DNA of 64,000 bases from Cyclobacterium sp. SYSU L10401 (GTDB lineage Bacteria; Bacteroidota; Bacteroidia; Cytophagales; Cyclobacteriaceae): NCBI RefSeq assembly GCF_010993705.1, contig NZ_WOFO01000001.1, positions 710,132 to 774,131 of the forward strand. The letters are read 5' to 3'. Made by a program: the position numbers and the translations under genes. This document shows positions 7,567 to 15,985 of the stretch, piece by piece. Within the stretch, counting starts at the first letter, position 1. Every line of letters starts with the position of its first letter. The notes beneath the pieces are model-generated. The model was not told where the DNA came from, made no database searches, and saw only the letters and a list, made by a program, of their open reading frames with translations.

Positions 7567-8805
7567 TTACCAATTATGAATGGCTCCATCCGGGCTTTTG
7601 AGATAGGGATGTGTAAACTCCGTATTTTTGGTGACCTCAAATAGGAAGTCTGCCTTCTTCGGATCAAAAGTGACCCCCAATCCGGGTCTGTCGTTGAGGT
7701 GCACCTTTCCTTCTCTGAAATCAATGAAGTCTTGATTAAAATAGGCAGGTTTTTCAGGCTCTCCGCCGGCCAGTTCTATCATGCAGCGGGTGGGACTGGA
7801 GGAGCCCAGCACATGCACCAGGGCTGCCGTAGAAAGCGGGCCGGTAAAGTGGGGGATGATGCCCACGTAATGTGTTTCGCCAATGGCAATGATTTTTTTT
7901 AGCTCTGTGATGCCCCCGGTATTGGGAAGGGTCACCCGGCTGTAGTCGATCAGGTGGTTTTCCATCAGTACATTGCTGTCCCAGCGGTCGCCAAATTGCT
8001 CCCCTACAGCAATAGGTACTTTGGTCTGGTTTCGGATGGTCCGGTATACCTCTGGATTCTCTGATCGGATGATGTCTTCTACAAAATAGGGTTCCAATTC
8101 TTCCAGGGCATCACAGATCTTGATGGCTTCCGGCGTGTCGAAGCGCGTGTGCAAGTCTACTGCCCAGTTGCCGTTGCCTCCCACTGCCTTGTCCAGCTGC
8201 TGACAAAGGGCGATGGTTTTTTTGCTGTGCTCGTAAAAATCAAAGGGCATATCTCCGTTTCCTCCGGTAGGGCCGATGCGGTAGCACCTGAGCCCCGCTT
8301 CCAGGCAGTCCTGCGCCCTTCCTTCCATGGTGCTGGCATTTGAATTTCGGAATCCTGTGGCATAACATTCCACATAGTTTCGGGTTTTGCCCCCCAATAA
8401 GTCATAGACAGGTACATCAAGTGCCTTGCCTTTCAGGTCCCAAAGCGCCATTTCAATGGCGCCCAAGCCGTGAAGTTTTTCTTTTCCGGGCGGGTAAAAC
8501 ATGCCCCGGTACAGGTACTGCCACAGGTGTTCGATACGGAAGGGGTCTTCCCCAATCAACATTTCCGCACACTGCCTTACCATATCAGGAGTACCCCCTT
8601 CTCCTATACCGATCAGCCCCGAATCGGTCTCTACTTCTACGATGCCCCTTGCCTGGTTAAACAGGGGTTTGTTGTAGCCTGGCGCAGCATGGTAGCGGAT
8701 TTTATTGATTTTAAAATCGGAACGGGCATGGGATGCAAAGGGGTATCCCGCAAATGCCGCCATGGTGCCCAGGGATCCCAGTTTCAAAAATTGTCTTCGT
8801 TGCAT
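7567..8805 (-). CDS. Exported enolase-superfamily enzyme, mandelate racemase/muconate lactonizing family
   Basis: The 412-residue protein starts MQRRQFLKLGSLG, a good Tat motif, with cleavage near ASHA. It has an N-terminal capping domain (about 30-150) and a barrel with D217-x-H219 (AVDLHTRF), E243 (FVEDI), E269 (VGEQF) and H319 (IPHFTGP). Thus all three tandem genes share the same D-x-H, E, E, H pattern while differing in the rest. The substrate is unknown; sugar-acid dehydration is the likely reaction. It is the first gene of the operon, preceded by about 290 bp of non-coding DNA. Confidence 0.88.
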   Translation of the reverse strand: MQRRQFLKLGSLGTMAAFAGYPFASHARSDFKINKIRYHAAPGYNKPLFNQARGIVEVETDSGLIGIGEGGTPDMVRQCAEMLIGEDPFRIEHLWQYLYRGMFYPPGKEKLHGLGAIEMALWDLKGKALDVPVYDLLGGKTRNYVECYATGFRNSNASTMEGRAQDCLEAGLRCYRIGPTGGNGDMPFDFYEHSKKTIALCQQLDKAVGGNGNWAVDLHTRFDTPEAIKICDALEELEPYFVEDIIRSENPEVYRTIRNQTKVPIAVGEQFGDRWDSNVLMENHLIDYSRVTLPNTGGITELKKIIAIGETHYVGIIPHFTGPLSTAALVHVLGSSSPTRCMIELAGGEPEKPAYFNQDFIDFREGKVHLNDRPGLGVTFDPKKADFLFEVTKNTEFTHPYLKSPDGAIHNW

Positions 8806-9098
8806 GAGTTATTTTGGTAGGTACTGGAGATTTTTTTTATAATCTTCTAATAAATCCTGAAAAATGCAAATTCAATGTGGTAAATGGAAAGTTTTCGGCG
8901 CAAACGGATCGTCTGGTACCAATCAGTACTTGCCAACTAAATCTGGTTGACCCATCGGGATAAGGAATTAATCGTTTCATCCCGATTATTTAATCTGGTA
9001 TAATATTCGAACTAGATGACTAACTGTTAAATTTATAATAAAATCAAAACAAAATATAATTATTTTGAATTAATAATGTTAAAATTTGTATTCTATAA

Positions 9099-9311
9099 AT
9101 GTCAAAAAAACATGACAAACTTATCATGAAAAAATTCTGGAAGAAAGCGGCTAATTCTGATAAAGGAGTGTTAGCCAGGTTAAATGACAAATCTGAGGAA
9201 AAGAAAAAGGTAGTGCCCACAAGCAAGAAAAAGGGAATCCTTTCCAAGATGAATGATAATCCGGATCAAGATAAGGAAGTATCAGGCAAAAAGAGATGGT
9301 GGTCCCGGTAA
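9099..9311 (+). CDS. Small basic hypothetical protein
   Basis: This 70-residue frame is Lys-rich (KKFWKKAANSDK near the start, GKKRWWSR at the end) with two similar segments, GVLARLNDK and GILSKMNDN, suggesting an internal duplication. A start at the internal Met at 9126 (MKKFWKK) is equally plausible. No family is recognised. It lies upstream of the DUF4142 lipoprotein on the same strand. Confidence 0.45.
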   Translation: MSKKHDKLIMKKFWKKAANSDKGVLARLNDKSEEKKKVVPTSKKKGILSKMNDNPDQDKEVSGKKRWWSR

Positions 9312-9447
9312 AACTGCCCCGGAAAATAGGAGCAGGAGCATTTGTCAGTATTGATGGGGAAACAGAACCAAAATCCCCTTTGATACCAGATTAAAAAACG
9401 GCAAACATTTGAAAATTGAATTAATAACTAAACCAATTAAAAGTGTA

Positions 9448-10065
9448 ATGAAAAATCCCATAGATTTTAAATCAGTCTTTGTTCAATCCTTATGGATGGC
9501 GGGACTAATAGTGGCAGTATCTGCTTGTTCTGATAATAAAACGGTAGATTCAAACGAGGTGACAAACCAGGAAGAAGTCAATACAGTGCCTACTAGTGAT
9601 CATACCATCGTGGTAATCGAAAATGACAATGACTCGACATTTTTAAGGAAAGCGGCAGAAATGCAAATGGAAATGATCAACTTCGGAAAATTGGCTCAGG
9701 AAAAGGGCGATTCGCCTGAGGTAAAAGAATTCGGTAGGGTAATGGAAGCAGAAAACACCAAATCCCAGACTGAAATCAATGCGCTGGCCCAATCAAAATC
9801 GATGTCCTTGCCAGGCTCAGCCACAGACGATTCCATGGAGGCTTACAATGATCTTAATGAAGAAACAGGAAATGATTTTGGCAGGAGCTATAGCGATAGA
9901 ATGGTTGATCAGCATGAAGACGCAATCAAGTTATTTGAAAACGCAGCGAATGATTCCGAAGATCCTGAAATCAAAGCCTGGGCTACTGAAAAGCTCCCAA
10001 TCCTAAGAGTCCAACTGAAACAAGCGGAGGACTGTAAAGAGCAGAGTGATAACAAAACCTCTTAA
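9448..10065 (+). CDS. DUF4142 domain lipoprotein
   Basis: The protein begins at the ATG at 9448 (an upstream TTG at 9409 is less likely). A hydrophobic signal ends in the lipobox VSAC, so it should be a lipoprotein. The rest is a helical DUF4142 domain: DSTFLRKAAEMQMEMINFG, a central QTEINALA helix and a C-terminal DQHEDAIKLFENAAND helix. DUF4142 belongs to the ferritin-like/DUF305-like helical bundles; its function is not established. It appears monocistronic and ends at a strong terminator. Confidence 0.88.
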   Translation: MKNPIDFKSVFVQSLWMAGLIVAVSACSDNKTVDSNEVTNQEEVNTVPTSDHTIVVIENDNDSTFLRKAAEMQMEMINFGKLAQEKGDSPEVKEFGRVMEAENTKSQTEINALAQSKSMSLPGSATDDSMEAYNDLNEETGNDFGRSYSDRMVDQHEDAIKLFENAANDSEDPEIKAWATEKLPILRVQLKQAEDCKEQSDNKTS

Positions 10066-10100
10066 TTGCATTGGAAAAAGCATAGAACTGTATCAATTCA

Positions 10101-10133
10101 TGTGCAACAGACCCCGTTTGTTGCACATTTTTT
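10101..10133 (+). terminator. Rho-independent terminator
   Basis: A perfect 9-bp stem TGTGCAACA/TGTTGCACA (10101-10109 and 10119-10127) is followed by six T. It lies 35 bp after the DUF4142 stop codon. Confidence 0.85.
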
Positions 10134-10178
10134 ATGGGCTTAGGCCACAAAAAAAGGTTTGTATCTCCAGATTTTCAC

Positions 10179-10865
10179 TTAAAACAAATATTTAACTCCC
10201 AGCGATGGTTGAATCATGTTAAACGCTGACCTTTTTGGCGCCAGCAGTAATTCTCCCTGCTCGCTGTAGGTAGCACTTTCCCTGCTCAGGTAATTAATTT
10301 TCCCCGAATGCACATAATTTGCCTTTAACTCAATAAAAGTATCCCTGCTGGAATTTACCGCAACCATTACTCCTGCACCTGCCTGCAGCATCAAGGCCCA
10401 ATCGTAGTGCTCCGTCCCGGAGGCTATGGGATCGGCCAACCTGTTTTCCCGGATGCGTGACCTGGTGAAAGTATGGATTGCCCCAATCTGCCCTTCCAAA
10501 AAGGGACGGAATTTCCAATTCAAATCGGGCATTAACCTGACTACTCCCATGAGGTTGACAAAATTGTTGTTCCTTCTGATCCGGAAGCGTTGGTTGACTC
10601 CGGGGAAAATATCCTTTCTTCTGGTCACCGCCGTTCCATAGCGCCCATACCCGAGTTCTGCACCAATGAAAAGTGGGGTGCCTTTTATGCTATGCAAGCC
10701 GCTGGCACTCCATTCCGGAATAACACTTATCCCTGACTCCCTTTCAAATGCCCCGGTGGGAATACCTGATTTCAGATGGATGCCACCCAATAATTGCTGC
10801 GCATTCCCGTTCAGAATGGTAAAGGAGGTGGAGAGGAGGACGAGGAAGAGCAGCCGAACTTTCAT
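10179..10865 (-). CDS. Outer-membrane beta-barrel protein (hypothetical)
   Basis: The protein has a signal peptide (MKVRLLFLVLLSTSF..., cleavage near NAQ) and alternating strand-like segments such as FIGAELGYGRYG, FRPFLEGQIGAIH and WALMLQAGAGVMVAV, ending in an aromatic residue (GVKYLF), as expected of an outer-membrane barrel of the porin-like/OmpW-like size class (about 200 mature residues). No specific function is recognised. The ATG at 10865 is preferred over the TTG at 10874. It is convergent with the DUF4142 gene. Confidence 0.75.
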   Translation of the reverse strand: MKVRLLFLVLLSTSFTILNGNAQQLLGGIHLKSGIPTGAFERESGISVIPEWSASGLHSIKGTPLFIGAELGYGRYGTAVTRRKDIFPGVNQRFRIRRNNNFVNLMGVVRLMPDLNWKFRPFLEGQIGAIHTFTRSRIRENRLADPIASGTEHYDWALMLQAGAGVMVAVNSSRDTFIELKANYVHSGKINYLSRESATYSEQGELLLAPKRSAFNMIQPSLGVKYLF

Positions 10866-11078
10866 GGTTGACAATGGTTTAGAGAAGAGGTTTTATTTCA
10901 TAAACTATACGAATAGATTAGATGATTGGTTTTTTTAAAAATAAGCGCTGATCAAATTCCTGATTGACAGTTAATACCCGATAGGCACTACAGCTGTATG
11001 TAAATCATAAAAACTATAGTCGGACTTGTCGCATTTTCGTGCTTTTCTACGTATGGCCAGAGAAACCAAACCCGGCAG

Positions 11079-12338
11079 ATGATGAACAGACAACCCAACC
11101 TGACTTGTGCCCTTTTTTATTTATTCTTGTTAGGCTCCTGTGACTGGATCGGTGGCGAAGGGGAACCCGCGACACCCAACCTCCGGGTGCTGCAGGCAGA
11201 AGAGCAGGAAATGGTCGTGTCCAGTTCCCGCTTTGCCATGGACCTGTTCCATCAGCTCCAGAAATCCGAAGATGTCAATCAGTTTTTCAGCCCTTACAGC
11301 ATCCATCAGGCCCTTTCCATGGCCATAAACGGCAACGAAGGAGAAGTGTTGGAGGAGTTCATCCAGGTATTAAGGTATGGGGGTATGGGAGTGGAAGAAG
11401 CCAACGAAGCAGCCCAGTCCCTGACCAAATTTTTACTGGAGCTGGACCCTAAAGTCAGGCTGTCTATAGCCAATGCCATTTGGTACAAGCAGGAATGGGA
11501 AGTCCATCCGGAGTTTGAAGAAACGGTACGCAACAGTTTCGGTGCAGAAGTGGTTGGATTGGACATGGGCAATCCCCAATCGGTCAATGTGATCAACAAT
11601 TGGATTGAACAAAACACTGAAGGCCTGATCAAAGACATGTTGGATGCTATTCCAGCCAATGCCGCAATGTACCTGGTCAATCCCATCTACTTCAAGGCAG
11701 ATTGGAAGTACCGCTTCAATGCATCCAATACCCGAGAAGCACCTTTTCATGTCAGCCCAGGGGATGAAGTGGCAGTGGACATGATGCGAATGGAAGAAGC
11801 AGCATCGATGAGGTATTTCAGTGATGGCGGACTGGAATATCTCGAAATACCTTACAGCACCGGACAGTATAATATGGGCGTGATCATTTCGGACGAATTT
11901 GACCTGGATGATAAGCTGCAGGACTTTTCCTTTGAAGACCTGGAATACTGGAGGGAAAATGCGACCGAAGCCAATTTTATTCTGCAGATGCCCAAATTTA
12001 AGCTACGGTACAAGATGGAGAAAATGAATGAAGACCTGATGGCATTGGGCCTGGAAAAACCCTTTTATCCGAGTCCCATGAACTTTACCAAACTCTTTGC
12101 CCATCCCACAGACCCCATGTACATCAGCAGGGTCATCCATGATGCGCTGATTGAAGTGGATGAAAGGGGAAGCGAGGCCCCAGCAGCCACCATCGTGGAA
12201 GTGAGTTACACTTCTGTAGGACCCCATCAACCCAGGGTATTCGCCTTGGACAAACCCTTTGTTTTCTTAATCCAGGACAAGCACAGCGGGGCCATTCTTT
12301 TTATGGGAAAACTGGGTGATCCTTCTCTGTTGAATTAA
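11079..12338 (+). CDS. Serpin-family protease inhibitor, lipoprotein
   Basis: The 419-residue serpin is preceded by a signal with lipobox LLGSC (FYLFLLGSCDW), so it is probably a membrane-anchored or surface lipoprotein. Typical serpin motifs are NQFFSPYSIHQALSMA, ANAIWYKQEW, YLVNPIYFKADW and the C-terminal PFVFLIQDKHSGAILFMGK. The reactive-centre hinge (about 362-371, ERGSEAPAAT) has the small-residue pattern of inhibitory serpins; counting 17 residues from the hinge Glu places the scissile bond at about T378-S379. It is a close paralogue of the gene at 13036. Confidence 0.95.
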   Translation: MMNRQPNLTCALFYLFLLGSCDWIGGEGEPATPNLRVLQAEEQEMVVSSSRFAMDLFHQLQKSEDVNQFFSPYSIHQALSMAINGNEGEVLEEFIQVLRYGGMGVEEANEAAQSLTKFLLELDPKVRLSIANAIWYKQEWEVHPEFEETVRNSFGAEVVGLDMGNPQSVNVINNWIEQNTEGLIKDMLDAIPANAAMYLVNPIYFKADWKYRFNASNTREAPFHVSPGDEVAVDMMRMEEAASMRYFSDGGLEYLEIPYSTGQYNMGVIISDEFDLDDKLQDFSFEDLEYWRENATEANFILQMPKFKLRYKMEKMNEDLMALGLEKPFYPSPMNFTKLFAHPTDPMYISRVIHDALIEVDERGSEAPAATIVEVSYTSVGPHQPRVFALDKPFVFLIQDKHSGAILFMGKLGDPSLLN

Positions 12339-12496
12339 ATCAGGGATTAACTTAAATGCTGAGATCATAAAGTTGGCCTGATATTTTTTTAAAGCGGGGC
12401 CAAATCATTCAGGGTTGGTGGTAAAAGGTTATCTACCAAACTTAACATAGGTCAATGCAGGGATCAATGGGCATCCTTTATTTTGTATCCAACTAA

Positions 12497-12793
12497 ATGG
12501 AAAATAAAATGATGCATATTAAATTCAATACCGGAAGTTTATCTTATTGGCCAGCTATAAGTGCTGTCCTTTGGCTTTTGATCTCCTTTTCTTTGGGTAC
12601 GGGGATGTACGATTGGTTCCTCCATCAGCGGCACCTGGATTGGCATGAGCAGCTTGACTTTATCATGCTCAACGGGTTGACTGATGCAGTAGGATTTTTC
12701 TTGGTCTGGTTATTTTTAAGGTGGATGGCTGAAAAACTGATGAATAAATCCATCGAATTAACAGTGAAGCCTTCGGAGTCTGGGGAAAAGTAG
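12497..12793 (+). CDS. Hypothetical two-helix membrane protein
   Basis: This 98-residue protein has two hydrophobic segments (about 18-36, PAISAVLWLLISFSLGTG, and about 55-78, GLTDAVGFFLVWLFLRW) joined by a short polar loop rich in His and Trp (HQRHLDWHEQ). No family is recognised. It lies between the two serpin genes on the same strand, with non-coding gaps of about 160 and 240 bp, so co-transcription is uncertain. Confidence 0.6.
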   Translation: MENKMMHIKFNTGSLSYWPAISAVLWLLISFSLGTGMYDWFLHQRHLDWHEQLDFIMLNGLTDAVGFFLVWLFLRWMAEKLMNKSIELTVKPSESGEK

Positions 12794-12944
12794 GCCTTTC
12801 AAATAAATATTGCCTTCGTGATTCCTGCAGCCCATTTATACCTTCCAGGAAAAAAAATGACCATGAACGTTTCTTTTCCCGATAAGCATTGTAGCACATG
12901 AGGTTTGTTATGCGTCTGGGTAATAACCAAAATCGGAAGTTATC

Positions 12945-13041
12945 ATGAAATCGAGCATGACGAGAACGTCACACAGTGGGATGATAATAAAGCATGTGAG
13001 ATTCCATCTGACCAATCAAAGAAAATTATAAACACATGAAA
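12945..13041 (+). repeat. Dispersed repeat, copy A (upstream of the second serpin)
   Basis: This copy starts ATGAAATCGAGCATGA and carries a small hairpin (TGACG/CGTCA, 12958-12971), then GGGATGAT, TGTGAGATTCC and AAAATTATAAACACATGAAA, whose ATG is the start codon of the serpin. Without gaps it aligns to the copy at 50793 over about 70 bp (exact 16-mer, 8-mer and 11-mer at equal spacing). Its last 43 bp match the sequence before the gene at 18129 at about 35 of 43 positions. Confidence 0.75.
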
Positions 13042-14277
13042 AATTATTGCTGTCTTTTCGCTTCGCTTTGCTGGTTGTTTTGGTCCTGTAATGGGTTGAC
13101 CGGGGAGGATCAACCACTGGAACCCAGGATCCGGACCCTTCAAACGGCAGAGAATTCTCTGGTAAACAGCAGTTCTGCCTTTGCGATGGACCTCTTTCAG
13201 CAGCTACAAACCCAGGAAGGTCCCAACCAATTTTTCAGTCCTTACAGCATTCACCTGGCACTTGCCATGGCGATGAACGGAAATGAGGGGGAGACCTTGG
13301 AGCAATTCAGGAAAGTACTCCATTTTGAGGGTTTGTACATGGAGGAGGCAAACGAGGCGGCCGGTACCCTTACCCGATTTTTGATGGAATTGGACCCAAA
13401 GGTCCGGTTAGCTATAGCCAATGCCATTTGGTACAAGCAAGGCTATACCCTTGATGAAGGCTTTGCCAGCAGGCTACGTGAAGCCTATGATGCCGAACTG
13501 GCTTCCCTGGACATGTCCAATCCTCAGGCAGCCAACATCATCAATCAGTGGATTGAAACGAACACGGAAGGACTGATCAGGGATATGTTGGATCAGGTTC
13601 CGTCCAGTGCGGTCATGTACCTGGTCAATGCCATATATTTTAAAGCAGACTGGAAATACCGGTTTGATGAGGAACTGACAAAAAAGGCTCCCTTCACTAC
13701 ATCCGAGGGAGCTGAGATAGAGGTCGACATGATGCAGTTGGCTGAGGCCACTACCCTGAAATTCCATACGGACAATGGTTTGGACTACCTGGAAATCCCA
13801 TACAGCACCGGGCAGTACAGCCTGGGGATTTTGACCTCAGGTGAAGGATTGCAGGAAAAGCTGGAAGGGCTGGACCTGGAGAAGTTGGAGCAGTTCCGGG
13901 AAGAGGCGAGGGAAAGCGATTTTCTGCTGCACATGCCGAAATTTAAAATGCGCTATAAAGTAGATAATCTGAAAAATGACCTGATAAGCCTGGGGCTTAC
14001 ACTTCCATTTCAAAGTCATCCAGGAAATTTTACCCGTTTGTTTGCCAATACTACCGCACCTTTAAAAATAAGTCGCGTAATCCATGAGGCCTTGATTGAA
14101 GTAGATGAAAAAGGAAGCGAAGCAGCAGCTGCTACCATAGTAGAAATCAGAGAAACAAGTCTCCCATCTTTTTCAGAATATAAGCTGGATAAGCCGTTTG
14201 TGTTTTTTATTCAGGAAAAGCACAGCGGTGCCATCCTGTTTATGGGGAAATTGGGTGACCCTTCCCTATTGGATTGA
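13036..14277 (+). CDS. Serpin-family protease inhibitor, lipoprotein (paralogue)
   Basis: The 413-residue serpin has a signal ending in a Cys (LCWLFWSCNG), motifs NQFFSPYSIHLALAMAMNG, ANAIWYKQGY and YLVNAIYFKADW, and the C-terminal block FVFFIQEKHSGAILFMGK. The hinge EKGSEAAAAT (about 358-367) is inhibitory in type; the predicted scissile bond is T374-S375, the same Thr-Ser pair as in the upstream paralogue, with different residues at P2-P4 (IRE versus VSY). The gene is tightly convergent with the sulfatase (13 bp between stop codons). Confidence 0.95.
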   Translation: MKNYCCLFASLCWLFWSCNGLTGEDQPLEPRIRTLQTAENSLVNSSSAFAMDLFQQLQTQEGPNQFFSPYSIHLALAMAMNGNEGETLEQFRKVLHFEGLYMEEANEAAGTLTRFLMELDPKVRLAIANAIWYKQGYTLDEGFASRLREAYDAELASLDMSNPQAANIINQWIETNTEGLIRDMLDQVPSSAVMYLVNAIYFKADWKYRFDEELTKKAPFTTSEGAEIEVDMMQLAEATTLKFHTDNGLDYLEIPYSTGQYSLGILTSGEGLQEKLEGLDLEKLEQFREEARESDFLLHMPKFKMRYKVDNLKNDLISLGLTLPFQSHPGNFTRLFANTTAPLKISRVIHEALIEVDEKGSEAAAATIVEIRETSLPSFSEYKLDKPFVFFIQEKHSGAILFMGKLGDPSLLD

Positions 14278-14289
14278 ATCCCGACCCGT

Positions 14290-15795
14290 TTATAGCGTGG
14301 AAAAAAAATCCGTTTTTTCCTGGTCGATGTCCGCAAGTTTTTTCTTCAGGTCCGGCACAAGTTGTGGATGGTCTTCCCGGATATTTTGATGGGGCAGCGG
14401 TTGCTCCCGGTTATCAAACAGGTTGATTTCCAGGGTGTCTCCGCTCGCTTTGTCGATCCATACCATCAATCGGTAATCCCGGCTTCGTACCGTCCTTCCG
14501 AGCACCCCCCAGGCATCTCGCTCTCCCAGTACGTACTCCTTGAGCGGGGCTTCCGGGTTATCCAAAGCGGAGGTGAAGCTTGTTCCATCCAGATGGCCAG
14601 GGGCAGTAATCCCGCACAAATCGGCAAGTGTGGGGAAAATATCCACGGTCTCCACCAGGCCATGTGCCGGCACACCGGGTTGCTTCATCTTGGGTTGCCG
14701 GACAATGAGCGGGCTATTGAGGGCGATATCGAAATTGGTATGTTTGCCCCAGATGCCGTAATCACCCAGGTGCCAGCCATGATCTCCCCACAAGACCACG
14801 ACGGTTCGGTCATCCAAATCCAGGCGTTTCAGCTCGTCCAGTACCTTGCCTATCTGTGCATCGACGTAGCTAACCGCTGCCAGGTACCCGTGTTTAAGGG
14901 TTTTTTCCCGTTCTGGCGTAATCCTCCAGCCAAGAGTATCGCCGGGCCAGGTATACGTTCCCCGTGGTTCGTAGCTGTTGCGACCGTGGTGCAAGCTCAG
15001 GTCGGAGGTGACATTTTCCGGCATTTCCTGGTAGTCAGAAGCGGGGATATTTTCGGGATCGTACATGTCCCAATACTGTTTGGGAGCATTGAAGGGGAGG
15101 TGGGGCTTGTAGAATCCCACAGCCAGAAAAAACGTGGAATCCTTTAGTTGCTGCAGTTGCCGGATGGCTGCTGCTGCATTGTGCCCATCCGCATAGCCCT
15201 CGTCGTCCACCGCTGCAGCCTCGAAGGGGGGCAGGCTGCGGTTGGTTGGCCTGTTGTAATAGCTTGTCCGCGCCTTGCCTCCGGCATAGGAGAAAAACGC
15301 ACTCCAGGGTTCCCTCCACTCACCTACGGGGGCATAGGATTCATCCCAGCTGTAAGGTACCTCGTGCAGGGTTTGCAGTGAATCCATCACCCCACCCGGT
15401 TGGTGGGAAATCTTACCGATACCGACGGTACGGTACCCGTTTTCTTTAAAGAGTTGGGGCAGGGAAAAAATTCCGGCCGGTTTCGATCCGGATTCACGGA
15501 TGGTTTTGAAAATGTCCCAGTCTGTGGTTCGAATGCCTGAAAGCAAGGTGGACCTGGAAGGTCCGCATGCTGCCGCATGGACAAAGTGATTGAAAAATAC
15601 CCGCCCTTCAGCCGCCAATTGGTCGATGTTCGGTGTATGTACATAGTCAAGACCATAACAACCCAATTCAGGACGTAAATCGTCTAAGGCAATAAACAGC
15701 ACATTGAGTTTTTCCTTTTTTGCTTCCCGGTTTTCACAAGCGAAAAAAGCGAGGGTGCCTAAGGTCAGGCTGCTTAGGAGTAATCGTGTGTTCAT
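14290..15795 (-). CDS. Sulfatase lipoprotein (iduronate-2-sulfatase/arylsulfatase-like)
   Basis: The 501-residue type I sulfatase has a lipobox LAFFAC (C20). FIALDDLRPELG provides metal-binding Asp residues, and the sulfatase signature CGPSRSTLLSG has C77 as the residue converted to formylglycine. Later motifs HGWHLGDYG and WGKHTNFD complete the active site. The DDLRPELGCYG opening is typical of the iduronate-2-sulfatase-like subfamily. It probably desulfates a glycan outside the cytoplasm. The maturation enzyme (anSME or FGE) is not in this window. It is monocistronic and ends against the second serpin. Confidence 0.93.
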   Translation of the reverse strand: MNTRLLLSSLTLGTLAFFACENREAKKEKLNVLFIALDDLRPELGCYGLDYVHTPNIDQLAAEGRVFFNHFVHAAACGPSRSTLLSGIRTTDWDIFKTIRESGSKPAGIFSLPQLFKENGYRTVGIGKISHQPGGVMDSLQTLHEVPYSWDESYAPVGEWREPWSAFFSYAGGKARTSYYNRPTNRSLPPFEAAAVDDEGYADGHNAAAAIRQLQQLKDSTFFLAVGFYKPHLPFNAPKQYWDMYDPENIPASDYQEMPENVTSDLSLHHGRNSYEPRGTYTWPGDTLGWRITPEREKTLKHGYLAAVSYVDAQIGKVLDELKRLDLDDRTVVVLWGDHGWHLGDYGIWGKHTNFDIALNSPLIVRQPKMKQPGVPAHGLVETVDIFPTLADLCGITAPGHLDGTSFTSALDNPEAPLKEYVLGERDAWGVLGRTVRSRDYRLMVWIDKASGDTLEINLFDNREQPLPHQNIREDHPQLVPDLKKKLADIDQEKTDFFSTL

Positions 15796-15985
15796 AACTT
15801 CCTGTCAGTCGGTTTCATTGGCAATATTAATCAACTTGGCAACAATTTTTGTAGGTAGTGCAGCGCAGAGGCAGGCCTTATTTAAAAAACCCGGGCTGGA
15901 AATAATTGCCAGACCCGGTGTTTTACTGTTTTCCTGAAGTTTAAAAAAAGCTACCAGGTCATATGCCGCCCGGTAGGCTATTTGA

